In this document: positions 1-8,710 of the stretch, one piece after another | Layout of the letters: every line of letters starts with the position of its first letter | How positions within the stretch are numbered: the stretch's first letter is position 1 | Source: Synechococcus sp. PROS-U-1 | GTDB taxonomy: Bacteria > Cyanobacteriota > Cyanobacteriia > PCC-6307 > Cyanobiaceae | Assembly (NCBI RefSeq): GCF_014279755.1 | Contig: NZ_CP047951.1 | Span: 2,046,001-2,110,000 of the forward strand | Reading direction: 5' to 3' | DNA: 64,000 nt | Notes under the pieces: model-generated | Told to the model about the DNA's origin: nothing | The model's database searches: none | Seen by the model: only the letters and a program-made list of their open reading frames with translations | Translations under genes and position numbers: made by a program

Positions 1-1
1 G

Positions 2-166
2 CCCAGCGACGCTCTGGTGTTGCCGCTGGAACCGCCAGGCGAACAGGGCGAAGACTGCCTGAGGCTGCGCTGGAGCATTGATGCTGAAGCGCAGCTGCAG
101 CTGGAGATCAACGATCTGCGCTCCGGACAAGTCTGGTCCCACCCAACGCTGGGGGCTGTCCGATAA
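2..166 (+). CDS. C-terminal end of an Hsp70/DnaK-family protein (partial)
   Basis: The open frame enters from the left edge and stops at 164-166. The last 54 residues contain LRLRWSIDAEAQLQLEINDL followed by RSGQVW, which resembles the end of the Hsp70 beta-sandwich substrate-binding domain, where a stretch like 'F.ID..G.L.V...D..SG' is typical. The protein would be a chaperone or chaperone-like ATPase; the ATPase domain lies outside the window. There is no helical lid after the match, so this is a short, divergent Hsp70 rather than canonical DnaK. The family call rests on a short segment and is tentative. Confidence 0.5.
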   Translation, partial: PSDALVLPLEPPGEQGEDCLRLRWSIDAEAQLQLEINDLRSGQVWSHPTLGAVR

Positions 167-240
167 CACGTCCGTCCACAGACCCTTGGAACAGTGGCTG
201 TCAATCCATAAAACAGAATCAGCTCACGGCTCATTGGTTC

Positions 241-1086
241 TTGGCGGCTCCGCGCCATCTGTTGTTGCGGCTCTGGGGTCTTGGAACCCTGGGGATGGTT
301 CTGTCGATCGCGACGGGAGCCTACTGGTGGGAAAAACAGCTTCCTCAGCAACTCCAAAGCGCCATCAATGCCAGCGACTACGAGGCCTGCATCCGAACCA
401 GTGAGCAATTAGCTGCCCTGCGTTGGTTGGGCGACGGGGCGCCTGAAGAACAGGCCCTCTGCCGCCAGAAGCACGCCGCACAGCTCTGGGAAGAAGGCCA
501 CACCATCGCCGCTCTTGCGTTGCAGCAGCAACTGATCGCATCAGGCCATGGCGACCTTGACATCCATCGTCAAACCCTCGATCGCTGGCAACAATCCCTC
601 AAGGATCAGGCTGTCGCACTGTTTCGTGAAGGTGAACTTCAGAAAGCACTCGACCTGCTGGACCCCCTGAAAGGCCACGCACGCAGTTCGGTGAGCCAAC
701 TCAGTGCAACGCTGATGGAGATCTGGAACCGCAATCAGCTGGAACAGCTCCGGCTGGTCCAGCTGGTCGAGCAGGAACGCTGGTGGGAAGCGCTGGACAG
801 CCTCAACAAGCTCGACCATCCCTGGTGGCAACAGGAGGCCCGTGCCACCCGACAACAGGTCGAGAATGCGATTCAGGCCCTCGACGCTGCCCAGGAACAC
901 CAACAGCATCCAGCGGTGCATGCCGACGTGATCAGCGGTGACGCGCTGGATGCCGCCGTCCAGGACCAACTGCGCCAAGGCCTTGATCCTTGGACAGCTT
1001 TTTCCACGGGGTGCAGCCATCTCGGCGGACGGGTCGAGGAAGACGGACCCGAAAGTTTCTGTCGGCGTACATCCCCGAGCCCGTGA
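241..1086 (+). CDS. Hypothetical protein with one N-terminal membrane anchor and a helical body
   Basis: I do not recognise a named family. A hydrophobic stretch at residues 7-28 (LLLRLWGLGTLGMVLSIATG) looks like an uncleaved membrane anchor. It is followed by about 200 residues rich in Glu, Gln, Leu and Ala with TPR-like spacing (LWEEGHTIAALALQQQ, LFREGELQKALDLLDPL), and a short C-terminal tail with two Cys. The frame starts at a TTG at 241; an ATG at 295 would cut the membrane segment in half, so the upstream start is preferred, but no good ribosome site is visible. It follows the Hsp70-like gene by 74 bp and may be co-transcribed with it. A scaffold role is possible but not shown. Confidence 0.6.
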   Translation: MAAPRHLLLRLWGLGTLGMVLSIATGAYWWEKQLPQQLQSAINASDYEACIRTSEQLAALRWLGDGAPEEQALCRQKHAAQLWEEGHTIAALALQQQLIASGHGDLDIHRQTLDRWQQSLKDQAVALFREGELQKALDLLDPLKGHARSSVSQLSATLMEIWNRNQLEQLRLVQLVEQERWWEALDSLNKLDHPWWQQEARATRQQVENAIQALDAAQEHQQHPAVHADVISGDALDAAVQDQLRQGLDPWTAFSTGCSHLGGRVEEDGPESFCRRTSPSP

Positions 1087-1116
1087 CAAAATGATTCGGT
1101 GGATGACTCAGGTGCA

Positions 1117-1338
1117 ATGCAGGCGGGCGACAGGGTGACGGTTGAGGCATCCGTCGTGGTGTTCAACCATCCCGAACACCGGGGTCAGGCCTTTGACATG
1201 AAAGGCCAAAGCGGTGACGTGGTGAACGTCCTGAACGACTGGAAGGGGCGTGTGATCAGCCCGACGCTTCCGGTGATCGTTGCCTTCGGCCGCTACAAGG
1301 CCCATTTTCGCGCCGACGAGCTCACGCCGGCGGACTGA
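1117..1338 (+). CDS. ftrV: Ferredoxin-thioredoxin reductase, variable chain
   Basis: This small subunit (73 aa from ATG 1117) stabilises the catalytic FeS subunit of ferredoxin:thioredoxin reductase, which passes photosynthetic electrons to thioredoxin. Family hallmarks are clear: SVVVFNHPEHRGQAFD near the N-terminus, the GDVVNVLNDWKGR strand and the ending YKAHFRADEL. An in-frame GTG at 1099 would add six residues, but other members begin with a short M-x-x-G-D-R-V stretch, which matches ATG 1117. The catalytic partner ftrC is not in the window. The 3' end overlaps the convergent pyrR gene by 17 bp. Confidence 0.93.
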   Translation: MQAGDRVTVEASVVVFNHPEHRGQAFDMKGQSGDVVNVLNDWKGRVISPTLPVIVAFGRYKAHFRADELTPAD

Positions 1339-1873
1339 GCCGGCTGAGGAACACCCCCTCCTCGCCATCCAAATCCTGCAGGCGCAGTTCGATTGTTTCG
1401 CTGCGTCGGGTTGGAACAACGCGGCCACAGAAATCAGGCTGGATGGGCAGCTCGCGATGTCCTCGGTCCACCATGGCCAGCAGCATCACCCGTTGAGGCC
1501 GCCCCCAGCTCTGGAGAGCTTCCAGCGCTGCACGAACCGTCCGCCCGGTGAAAATCACATCATCCACAAGGATGACCTGTCGATCTTCAATGCTGTTCGG
1601 CAGGGTCGTCAGTTGCGGCAAGCGGGTTCCGATGCGCTCTAGGTCATCGCGATGGAATGTGGGATCGATCGAACCCTGAGAGATGGCGTGGCCCGTCAGC
1701 CTCTCCAACTCAGCCGCCAGCACCTTGGACAGCTGAACACCTCGTGTCGGAATGCCCAGCAACATCAGCCTGCGGCTGTCCTCAGCACTCTCCAGCACCT
1801 GAGAAGCCAAGCGCGTCAGGGTGAAACCAAGCTCGCGCTCCGAGAGAATTTCAATCCTGTCAGGGTCAGCCAT
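1322..1873 (-). CDS. pyrR: PyrR: uracil phosphoribosyltransferase / pyrimidine regulator
   Basis: A PRTase-fold protein of 183 aa. In Bacillus PyrR binds pyr mRNA and also makes UMP from uracil and PRPP; in cyanobacteria only the enzyme activity may be kept. The PRPP-binding motif VILVDDVIFTGRTVRAAL (around residue 100) and the PyrR-specific start (EILSERELGFTLTRLASQVL, LGIPTRGVQLSKVLA) are present. I chose ATG at 1873 (MADPDRIEIL); an upstream in-frame start at 1954 would add 27 unconserved residues. It is transcribed divergently from gpmI and overlaps ftrV tail to tail. Confidence 0.92.
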   Translation of the reverse strand: MADPDRIEILSERELGFTLTRLASQVLESAEDSRRLMLLGIPTRGVQLSKVLAAELERLTGHAISQGSIDPTFHRDDLERIGTRLPQLTTLPNSIEDRQVILVDDVIFTGRTVRAALEALQSWGRPQRVMLLAMVDRGHRELPIQPDFCGRVVPTRRSETIELRLQDLDGEEGVFLSRLSPPA

Positions 1874-1986
1874 GGGAGATAAACGGTGCAGCAGTGTGGT
1901 GATTGGGTGAAACTGAAGCCTGAGTGCTGGCGGAGCGTTAGGTTGATTCTGCAAAAGTCCTTAAGAACCGTCGGTCGCGGGTAAAC

Positions 1987-3618
1987 GTGGGGAAAAGCAC
2001 TACCAACGGCTCAGAACGCTCCGGCACAGTGTCACCGCTGGTTCTTGCCATTCTTGATGGCTGGGGCCACAGGGACGACAGTGCGCACAACGCCATCCAA
2101 CAAAGCGGCACTCCGGTGATGGATGCCCTTTGGCATGCCTATCCCCACACGCTGATTGAAGCCAGCGGCTCCCACGTGGGCCTGCCCGATCAGCAGATGG
2201 GGAATTCAGAGGTGGGCCACCTGACCATCGGAGCCGGCCGAATCATCCGCCAAGAGTTGGTGCGGATCAGCGAGACCGTTGGCAGCAACCAACTGGGAGA
2301 GACGCCCGCTCTCAAGGCGCTGGTGGAACGGATCAAACAGCGGGGAGGCACCTTGCATCTGCTCGGCCTCTGCTCCGATGGCGGCGTCCACAGCCATGTC
2401 AACCATCTCTGTGGACTGATCCAGTGGGCCGCCGAGAACGGCCTCTCCGATCTCTCTGTTCATGCCGTTACCGATGGTCGAGACACTCCAACCCAAAGCG
2501 CGCCGAACTACATCAGCCAGGTGGAGACGGCCCTGACCCAGAGCGGCGTTGGACAACTCGCCAGTCTCTGCGGTCGGTACTGGGCAATGGACCGTGACCA
2601 GCGCTGGGACAGAACCGAAAAGGCCTACAACCTCTACACCGATCCAGAGATCGCCGTTGACAGCCGAACGCCTGAGCAAGTGCTGGCTGCCAGTTATTCC
2701 GATGGAATCACCGATGAATTCCTCGAACCGGTCCGCCTGCGGAACAGCGTCATCAAAGACGGCGACAGTGTTCTGGTCTTCAACTTCCGACCTGATCGCG
2801 CCCGTCAGATCGTCCAAGCGCTCTGCCTTCCAGACTTTGACGCGTTCGAGCGAAGCCATGTTCCAACGTTGGATGTGGTGACCTTCACCCAGGTGGAACA
2901 GGACCTGCCCGTCCACGTTGCTTTTCCACCAGAGCCGCTCGACCAACTGCTGGGTCAGGTGGTTGCTGAGGCAGGACTGAAGCAGTACCGAACCGCCGAA
3001 ACGGAAAAATATCCCCACGTCACTTACTTCATGAACGGCGGTATCGAACAGCCGCTGGCCGGAGAAGACCGACACTTGGTGCCGTCTCCGAGGGTCGCCA
3101 CCTACGACCTGTCACCAGCGATGTCAGCCGAACAGCTCACCGACAGCTGCATTGCTGCCATCGAGAAGGCTGACTACTCGTTGATTGTCATCAACTATGC
3201 CAATCCCGACATGGTGGGTCATACCGGTGTGATGGACGCCGCCAAGGAGGCGATCCAAACCGTGGATGGTTGCATTGGTCGGCTGTTGGATGCGGTAGGC
3301 CGTCAGGGAGGAACCATGCTGATCACAGCCGATCACGGCAATGCAGAGTTAATGCAGGGCCCGGACGGACAGGCATGGACAGCCCACACCACCAATCCAG
3401 TCCCGGTCATCCTGATCGAGGGAGAGAGGCGCAAGCTGCCTGGCCACGGCAATGCGATCACACTCCGCGATAACGGAGGCCTCGCCGATATCGCGCCAAC
3501 ACTGCTTCAGATTCTCAACCTGCCGCAACCCGAGGCCATGACAGGCCTCAGCCTGGTTGCACCCATGTCCAACATGGACACCACGCCCATGACTGCTCGC
3601 CTACCTCTTTCCGTCTGA
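1987..3618 (+). CDS. gpmI: Phosphoglycerate mutase, 2,3-BPG-independent
   Basis: This enzyme interconverts 3- and 2-phosphoglycerate in glycolysis and carbon export from the Calvin cycle, using Mn2+. At 543 aa the length fits the family. Alkaline-phosphatase-fold landmarks are visible: LAILDGWG with metal ligand Asp24, GNSEVGH with the phospho-acceptor Ser74, and ADHGNAE around residue 448 with further metal ligands. The start is GTG 1987; a second GTG lies at 2029 just before the conserved core. The stop overlaps the secG start by one base, so the two are probably translationally coupled. Confidence 0.96.
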   Translation: MGKSTTNGSERSGTVSPLVLAILDGWGHRDDSAHNAIQQSGTPVMDALWHAYPHTLIEASGSHVGLPDQQMGNSEVGHLTIGAGRIIRQELVRISETVGSNQLGETPALKALVERIKQRGGTLHLLGLCSDGGVHSHVNHLCGLIQWAAENGLSDLSVHAVTDGRDTPTQSAPNYISQVETALTQSGVGQLASLCGRYWAMDRDQRWDRTEKAYNLYTDPEIAVDSRTPEQVLAASYSDGITDEFLEPVRLRNSVIKDGDSVLVFNFRPDRARQIVQALCLPDFDAFERSHVPTLDVVTFTQVEQDLPVHVAFPPEPLDQLLGQVVAEAGLKQYRTAETEKYPHVTYFMNGGIEQPLAGEDRHLVPSPRVATYDLSPAMSAEQLTDSCIAAIEKADYSLIVINYANPDMVGHTGVMDAAKEAIQTVDGCIGRLLDAVGRQGGTMLITADHGNAELMQGPDGQAWTAHTTNPVPVILIEGERRKLPGHGNAITLRDNGGLADIAPTLLQILNLPQPEAMTGLSLVAPMSNMDTTPMTARLPLSV

Positions 3619-3848
3619 TGCTCACCTCAATTCTGTCCTGGAGCTGGATCGGCACAGGAATCCTGCTGATTGTGCTTGTGCTGCTTCACAGTCCCAAAGG
3701 CGATGGCATGGGTGGATTGGCAGCGAGCGGAAGCTCCATGTTCAGCAGCGCCAGCAGCGCGGAAGCAACGCTGAACCGGCTGACATGGACATGCCTGGCT
3801 TTATTCCTTTCCTTGGCCGTCATTCTCAGTGCTGGTTGGCTGAATTAA
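3618..3848 (+). CDS. secG: Protein translocase subunit SecG
   Basis: A 76-aa protein with the SecG plan: one membrane helix (IGTGILLIVLVLLHSPKGDG), a cytoplasmic loop with GGLAASGSSMFSS, and a second helix (LTWTCLALFLSLAVILSAG). SecG assists SecYE in protein export across the plasma and thylakoid membranes. Its ATG shares its first base with the gpmI stop codon (TGATG), so expression is probably coupled. The end overlaps the convergent sulfotransferase-like gene by four bases. The gpmI-secG pairing is an expected core-genome arrangement, and the accessory island begins immediately after it. Confidence 0.93.
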   Translation: MLTSILSWSWIGTGILLIVLVLLHSPKGDGMGGLAASGSSMFSSASSAEATLNRLTWTCLALFLSLAVILSAGWLN

Positions 3849-4957
3849 GTGCTGATAATCTCCTTCCTTGCGGCACTGAAACAGGCACTTTGAACTGAGC
3901 GATTAAATGCTTCAATCGCCTTTAGTCGACGCTCATCGGCCATTTCGGAAGCAAAATCCTTGAGTTCATCAGCTGTTTTTGACAAAGCATCAGGCAACGG
4001 CTGAAAATAGCGCTCATCCACAGACATGAGCTCGCAATAGTCTTTGTTATCAACAGCAGTTCTGCTATCCAGGTGATTTAGCAAACAACGCTCAAAAGCC
4101 GGCGAAAATAACGTTTCAAATTCATTCATTACATCCACTTCACCGGCCAGCCGGTCGCAAACACGGAACAACCAACGATTACCCTCGTGAGGACCAGGAA
4201 AAAAAGATTGACAACCTAGAGGAAGGTCACTGGAGAAATTTGAGACACCATGGATAACGGCAGGATGGAACGATTGATTCTTACGAACATCCATTGACGC
4301 AAGATCATCAATCGCAAGATCCAGACCAGTCGACTCCACAAAATGCTGCAGGAGTGAATAGGGAATCTGGCGCGTGGGAATGTGACAACTCACCACACGA
4401 ACACGACCAGAGAGATGCTTTACCCCAGCAATAAAACGCCTATAGTTTGCACACCAATTTCGATCCTTACCCGCAAAAGCTAGCGCAAACAAGCTTCTTT
4501 CTTGGGCCGTAAACTTGCGCCAAGGCAAACCCAATTCCTTGAAAACCTTAATATCCGAAAGCAGCTTTTTGCGATCACGAAAATACCACTGAGCAAACGA
4601 TGAAACATGATAATTTGACTGCAATCTCGTATAGCCACTGATAACAACACGATCAAACGAGAACATGTTCAAGGCGCGCTCTGCGATGGCACTCACCAAA
4701 GCAGGGCGGTTACCAAGCATTTCATGGCTGATCACAACCTGATCGGCCGTTTGACCGGAGAGCACTTGGTCGACATAGCCGAAGGCGCTGACCTTCTGCT
4801 TGGAAATGGCCAAGTCAGTCGAGCGCAATTGCGCTGGATTCAGAAAACAAAACCCAAAACGACCATTCAGGGCTTGATGCACAAGCCTCAACGATGCCTG
4901 CAGAGACGAGGAGGCGCACTTTTGCGCCCCCACATGGATGACCAAGCTCCGCAACAT
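3845..4957 (-). CDS. Sulfotransferase-like protein 1 of the island
   Basis: The N-terminus IHVGAQKCASSSLQASL is a variant of the P-loop-like 5'-phosphosulfate loop of PAPS-dependent sulfotransferases. A later segment SFDRVVISGYTRLQSNYHVS sits where the 3'-phosphate-binding region is expected, but the usual R-x-P motif is altered. The rest (370 aa) has no family I can name. It may transfer sulfate to a surface glycan or another acceptor; the substrate is unknown. It faces away from the next gene, leaving a 153-bp divergent promoter region at 4958-5110. Base composition is AT-richer than in gpmI-secG. Confidence 0.7.
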   Translation of the reverse strand: MLRSLVIHVGAQKCASSSLQASLRLVHQALNGRFGFCFLNPAQLRSTDLAISKQKVSAFGYVDQVLSGQTADQVVISHEMLGNRPALVSAIAERALNMFSFDRVVISGYTRLQSNYHVSSFAQWYFRDRKKLLSDIKVFKELGLPWRKFTAQERSLFALAFAGKDRNWCANYRRFIAGVKHLSGRVRVVSCHIPTRQIPYSLLQHFVESTGLDLAIDDLASMDVRKNQSFHPAVIHGVSNFSSDLPLGCQSFFPGPHEGNRWLFRVCDRLAGEVDVMNEFETLFSPAFERCLLNHLDSRTAVDNKDYCELMSVDERYFQPLPDALSKTADELKDFASEMADERRLKAIEAFNRSVQSACFSAARKEIIST

Positions 4958-5110
4958 CCAACAACCTCAATGCATCACAGATCAGCCAAGACTATGACAA
5001 CAAGGTTCAACAGGGCAATGCAAAGGATGGAGAAGAAATCCCGGCCACAGCAAACAGACAGAGAGCGACAGAAATCGAAATGCTAAAATTGAATCAATAA
5101 TGCGATAGCG

Positions 5111-6271
5111 GTGGCAAAAACAAAGATTGTTCTGCACGCAGGCCACGGCAAAACAGGAACTTCCGCGATTCAATCAGCGCTCGCAATTTCCGCAGAGGCT
5201 CTACTTAAGAACGGAATCAATTATCCGATTGATCCCAATGAAAGGCAACGTGCTGCACGCTTCGAAATCACATCCGGGAACTGGAAACACAATCCGACAA
5301 ACAGCTTGAGCCAGCAATGCATTCAGCTTGCCGCTTCAAACATTCCTGGGTATACCGTTGTTTTGAGCTCAGAGTCTCTCTTCTGGCATCTACCTGAATT
5401 TATCGATCAAAAAGATCAATGGAATGATGCCGTCGAGGTCCACGTGATTCTTGCTGTTCGTGAGCTAGAAGAAATGTTGTCTTCTGAATATCAGCAGAGG
5501 GTGAAGAGGCACGGAGAGAGTAAACCCTTTGAACAGTTTCTCAAACGGCGCCATTTCATCTCTTCACACCACAAAAAGGCCGCTGAAGTTCTAACGCAGC
5601 TTTCCCGGCACAACATTCCAATCACACTCCTCAATTATTCACGGCACAAAAAAACGATATCCCAACGAGTTTTTGATGCCATTGGATGCAGCGATTTGTT
5701 TCCAAGCAAACAGATGAGCGACCTGGTCATCAACCGAAGCTTGAGCCAGAAAGAACTGCAGATGCTAATGATGATTAATGCTCTTTATTATGACCAGTTC
5801 CCTTGGATCAGTGCAAGGCTTTCGGATGCTCTTGCGAAAAGCTTACCCAATACAGAAACACAACGCAGCCGGATTTCTCCACAAAGCCTCGAAAAGCTCT
5901 ACGAAAAGAATGATCCATACCTTCAAATCATCAACAGCTATCTAAGAGCAGAAGAGCCTTTGACTGTTCATCAAACACTCGAGAAAGATCTCAAAACAAA
6001 CAATCCAGCCAAGCGACTTCAGAAAATCAGACAAGAAGAAGAACAGTCGGTCAAACTGATCAGCCAAACTCTCTTGGAAGCACTGGTCAATAATCCAGCA
6101 CAACGGCTCTGCAATGAGACCATCGACACACTGATCAAAACAAGTCAGGCTGATGACACCCCAGTGCATGTTGAGGTTGAACTTTTAGAAATCGCCAAAA
6201 TCAATCGCCCTCAAGGACAACGTCTGGGGCAATTACTGGAACGAGCTCAGATCAAGAAACAGCAGAGTTAA
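5111..6271 (+). CDS. Sulfotransferase-like protein 2 of the island
   Basis: A 386-aa protein starting at GTG 5111. The PAPS-loop motif VLHAGHGKTGTSAIQSAL is a strong match to bacterial sulfotransferase-like proteins. VVLSSESLFWHLPEF and VILAVRELEEMLSSEYQQ follow at the spacing expected for the second substrate strand and the 3'-phosphate site. The C-terminal half is helical and charged, with no known domain. It is divergent from the 3845-4957 gene and its last 20 bases overlap the convergent 6252-7271 gene, so the cluster is compact. The acceptor substrate cannot be told from sequence. Confidence 0.75.
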   Translation: MAKTKIVLHAGHGKTGTSAIQSALAISAEALLKNGINYPIDPNERQRAARFEITSGNWKHNPTNSLSQQCIQLAASNIPGYTVVLSSESLFWHLPEFIDQKDQWNDAVEVHVILAVRELEEMLSSEYQQRVKRHGESKPFEQFLKRRHFISSHHKKAAEVLTQLSRHNIPITLLNYSRHKKTISQRVFDAIGCSDLFPSKQMSDLVINRSLSQKELQMLMMINALYYDQFPWISARLSDALAKSLPNTETQRSRISPQSLEKLYEKNDPYLQIINSYLRAEEPLTVHQTLEKDLKTNNPAKRLQKIRQEEEQSVKLISQTLLEALVNNPAQRLCNETIDTLIKTSQADDTPVHVEVELLEIAKINRPQGQRLGQLLERAQIKKQQS

Positions 6272-7271
6272 GCGTCGTGAATCGGCACAAGTCGGTGATG
6301 ACGTTAGAAATCTCATCCACGGAAAGCTCCTCAGAAACAGAATCATCGGCCAAAATAAATTCCTCCGAGAGCAGATCCACCATCGACTGATTGGATCGCA
6401 TCAATTGATTCTCCAGCAGGCCGACCTCTCTCCTCGTTAGTCTGAATTTACCTGTGGAATCTAAATCCTCTTTCAGACGAAAGTGATCGGCATTGAGCTG
6501 TTTGCTTTGATCAAACACCGGCCAGCGCTTGTTGATCAAATTTTGGAGACGAACCCATCCATTGCTCTTGGATTCCTGGCTGCTCTGGAATTTGATCAAC
6601 TCCAGCTGAGAGATGCCACAGAACTCCTCCAGCAAATACCCGACAGGCCCTTTGGGATGAGCACAAGCCCGTCGAAACGGCACAAGCTCCAGTTGCTGAC
6701 CAAAGACAGACATCAGCGTCGACAACTCACGCTGACCATCGGGAATCGTCAAACGCTTCATCGGCTGGGGCAACAGCAATGGACCACACCCAACCAACTC
6801 CAAATGCTGACCACCGCGAATCAATTGCTGCGCAATCGAGTGGGCATAGTCCAACGGTGATCGAACGAGAGCCAAGGGTCGAATCGCAAACCCCCTGCCC
6901 CGAATCCGTTCCGTCAGTTGCGACAAGGCTTTAACACTCAGCAGTGACAAGCCCTCACCACTGAGAATGATGGATGTGTCGCTCGCTAATGCTGCAGAAA
7001 GCTGACCATCGTAATCCTGGATCACCTCATCAAGGCGAGTAATTTTCCAGCGCTTATTTATATGATAATTACGAGGATTTTGTTCATAAAGACAGCGCAA
7101 AGGAACCGAATGATTATTGATTTTTAAGCGTTTTGGGCGAGAGTATTCACAGGCAAACAATGGATAGTGAAGGCCTTGCTTGCCAAGAAACTTACGATTT
7201 GAGGCGCATGTCTGCTGAAACGAAGAGGATGCTGTTTTATGCAAGCCCAGATGGAGAAAGCACGTCTTCAC
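6252..7271 (-). CDS. Sulfotransferase-like protein 3 of the island
   Basis: A 339-aa protein opening with FLHLGLHKTASSSFQQT, a PAPS-binding loop motif. It continues with SIILSGEGLSLLS and LALVRSPLDYAHSIAQQLI, the latter matching the R-x-P-x-x-Y 3'-phosphate-binding region. It is clearly paralogous to the 8711-9724 gene: shared blocks include FxHKTA, SGEG, LVRSP, STL...FG, VPF and ESKSN. This points to a local duplication followed by divergence and, in the present arrangement, inversion. The 3' end overlaps the preceding gene by 20 bp. Confidence 0.77.
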   Translation of the reverse strand: MKTCFLHLGLHKTASSSFQQTCASNRKFLGKQGLHYPLFACEYSRPKRLKINNHSVPLRCLYEQNPRNYHINKRWKITRLDEVIQDYDGQLSAALASDTSIILSGEGLSLLSVKALSQLTERIRGRGFAIRPLALVRSPLDYAHSIAQQLIRGGQHLELVGCGPLLLPQPMKRLTIPDGQRELSTLMSVFGQQLELVPFRRACAHPKGPVGYLLEEFCGISQLELIKFQSSQESKSNGWVRLQNLINKRWPVFDQSKQLNADHFRLKEDLDSTGKFRLTRREVGLLENQLMRSNQSMVDLLSEEFILADDSVSEELSVDEISNVITDLCRFTTLNSAVS

Positions 7272-7586
7272 GCCTGCCGAAGCATCATTAGATCACTTTA
7301 AACGATCAGGCCAGCAGCGGCCAAAAAAATGGAGCGAACAGAATAAAGACGACTAAACATCATTCTTCACACGAAAATCATCGAGAAATCAAAACAGCAA
7401 CAACATTCCCAACAAAGACAGTAAACTTTAAAGCCTCTAAACAACAATAAATTCACGCCAAAACCATGCAAAGCGAAAGGCATTGAAGCAGACACCTCAT
7501 TGTATAATCCTTAACAAGAAAATAAAGTAATGTTTTCCAAGAATTAACGGCTGAAGCTTAATATCGAGGAACGAACAAAAATAAGC
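7272..7586. other. AT-rich intergenic gap in the sulfotransferase island
   Basis: A 315-bp stretch with no coding frame of note. It contains many A-runs and is clearly richer in A+T than the core genes. It lies between the start of a minus-strand gene and the start of a plus-strand gene, so it should hold two outward promoters. I see no convincing -35/-10 pair, inverted repeat or RNA gene. Confidence 0.5.
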
Positions 7587-8494
7587 TTGAATTTTTATTA
7601 TTTACATTCCAAAAAATGTATCGTAACCTGGTCACAGAAATGTGCCTGTACGGCACTATCTCATTGGATCAAGCATTCATTTGATGAAGGGCAAGCATGC
7701 CAAAAGGCGATGTCCATGCGCACTTATCTTGCCAAAGCAGGCCACAACTTCAAAGACATCAATAAATTAAAATCGTTAACCACCACTGAGCAGCCAAAAG
7801 CCAACAAGATCGTTGTTTCTTACCGGGATCCAGCCAGCCGGATCACAAGCAGCTTTATCAATAAGTTCCATATTTACGAGAATCGAACAATCTTTGACGG
7901 AAAGAAAAAATCCAGGAATTCTCCCAAGAATTCTCAATAGCCATTACTCAAAGCCTAAATCAAAAATGCGAAGGAACCCGAAATGAGGGCGACTTTTCGC
8001 TTCGAGAAATGATTCTTTTTTTATGGGAATGCAAAGTCAATGGGTCCCTCGAAGCGATAAATCCGCACTTCACGCCGCAGCTAATCAGCAAAGAACATTT
8101 GAATGTCATAAAGTTATGCAGCGCAAGCACAAGACTATTTCCACTAAAGGTTGAATCCCTTCGGGACGACTTGGAATATATTAATAATGCTTTGAGATTT
8201 AACTATATACCCCCTCATATGAATTCGACATCAAAACCTGGGAAGAACTGGGGCTTTAGTGATTCAGCAAACCTTGTTGATCTACCCTTATCCAAACTCT
8301 ATGCCAAGAAGGTAATACCTAAATCAAACAGCCTTCGCAAAGCACTCGAGCAAGATCAAGACTTTAATAAAAAATACATGGAAGTATTTCAACATGATTA
8401 TGAACTCCTCCGCTGGATGGATGAATTGCGACATACAGGGAGAAATCAAAAAAGTATCATTGTTCGTTCTTCAAAACAGGGATGCAATGCCTAA
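7587..8494 (+). pseudogene. Sulfotransferase (Sulfotransfer_2-like), interrupted by a frameshift
   Basis: The first frame encodes TWSQKCACTALSHWIKHSF and SYRDPASRITSSFINKF, the PAPS loop and 3'-phosphate motif of the carbohydrate sulfotransferase type that uses a Cys-containing loop. It stops at 7938-7940. The protein clearly continues in the -1 frame: from 7910 that frame reads IQEFSQEFSIAITQSLNQK and runs without a stop to 8494. One extra base in the A-run at 7905-7910 would give a single protein of about 302 aa. The start (TTG 7587) is weak, with GAGGA 16 bases upstream. This is probably a real disrupted gene or a sequencing slip; a programmed shift is unlikely because no classic slippery heptamer is in frame. 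Confidence 0.7.
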
Positions 8495-8710
8495 AAGGTT
8501 TGCTTCTGGATGTTGAGTTTGATAAAACAACCACCTCCCATCACAAGCTGAGAGCCCAGGCTTTCGGGCATCCGGTCACTAGACCCCCTGAACCCCCTCA
8601 AGCTTTGCTGTCGAGCTCTCCTCCCGACGACCAAAGGCTTGGAATCCTCCCAAGATGTTCACGCTCTGATAAATTACCCATAGCAATTGTGCGATTCCAA
8701 TAAATCATCA

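Noticed and set aside
2206-3075. A 289-aa open frame opposite gpmI
   Set aside because: Lies wholly inside gpmI and has no recognisable protein features.
7902-7912. Programmed -1 frameshifting at the A-run
   Set aside because: The zero-frame codons do not form an X-XXY-YYZ heptamer because the preceding base is G, and no downstream pseudoknot or stem is obvious.
8482-8703. A 73-aa frame after the frameshifted sulfotransferase gene
   Set aside because: Pro/Ser-rich, overlaps the end of the broken gene, no ribosome site, and no pattern suggesting a real protein.
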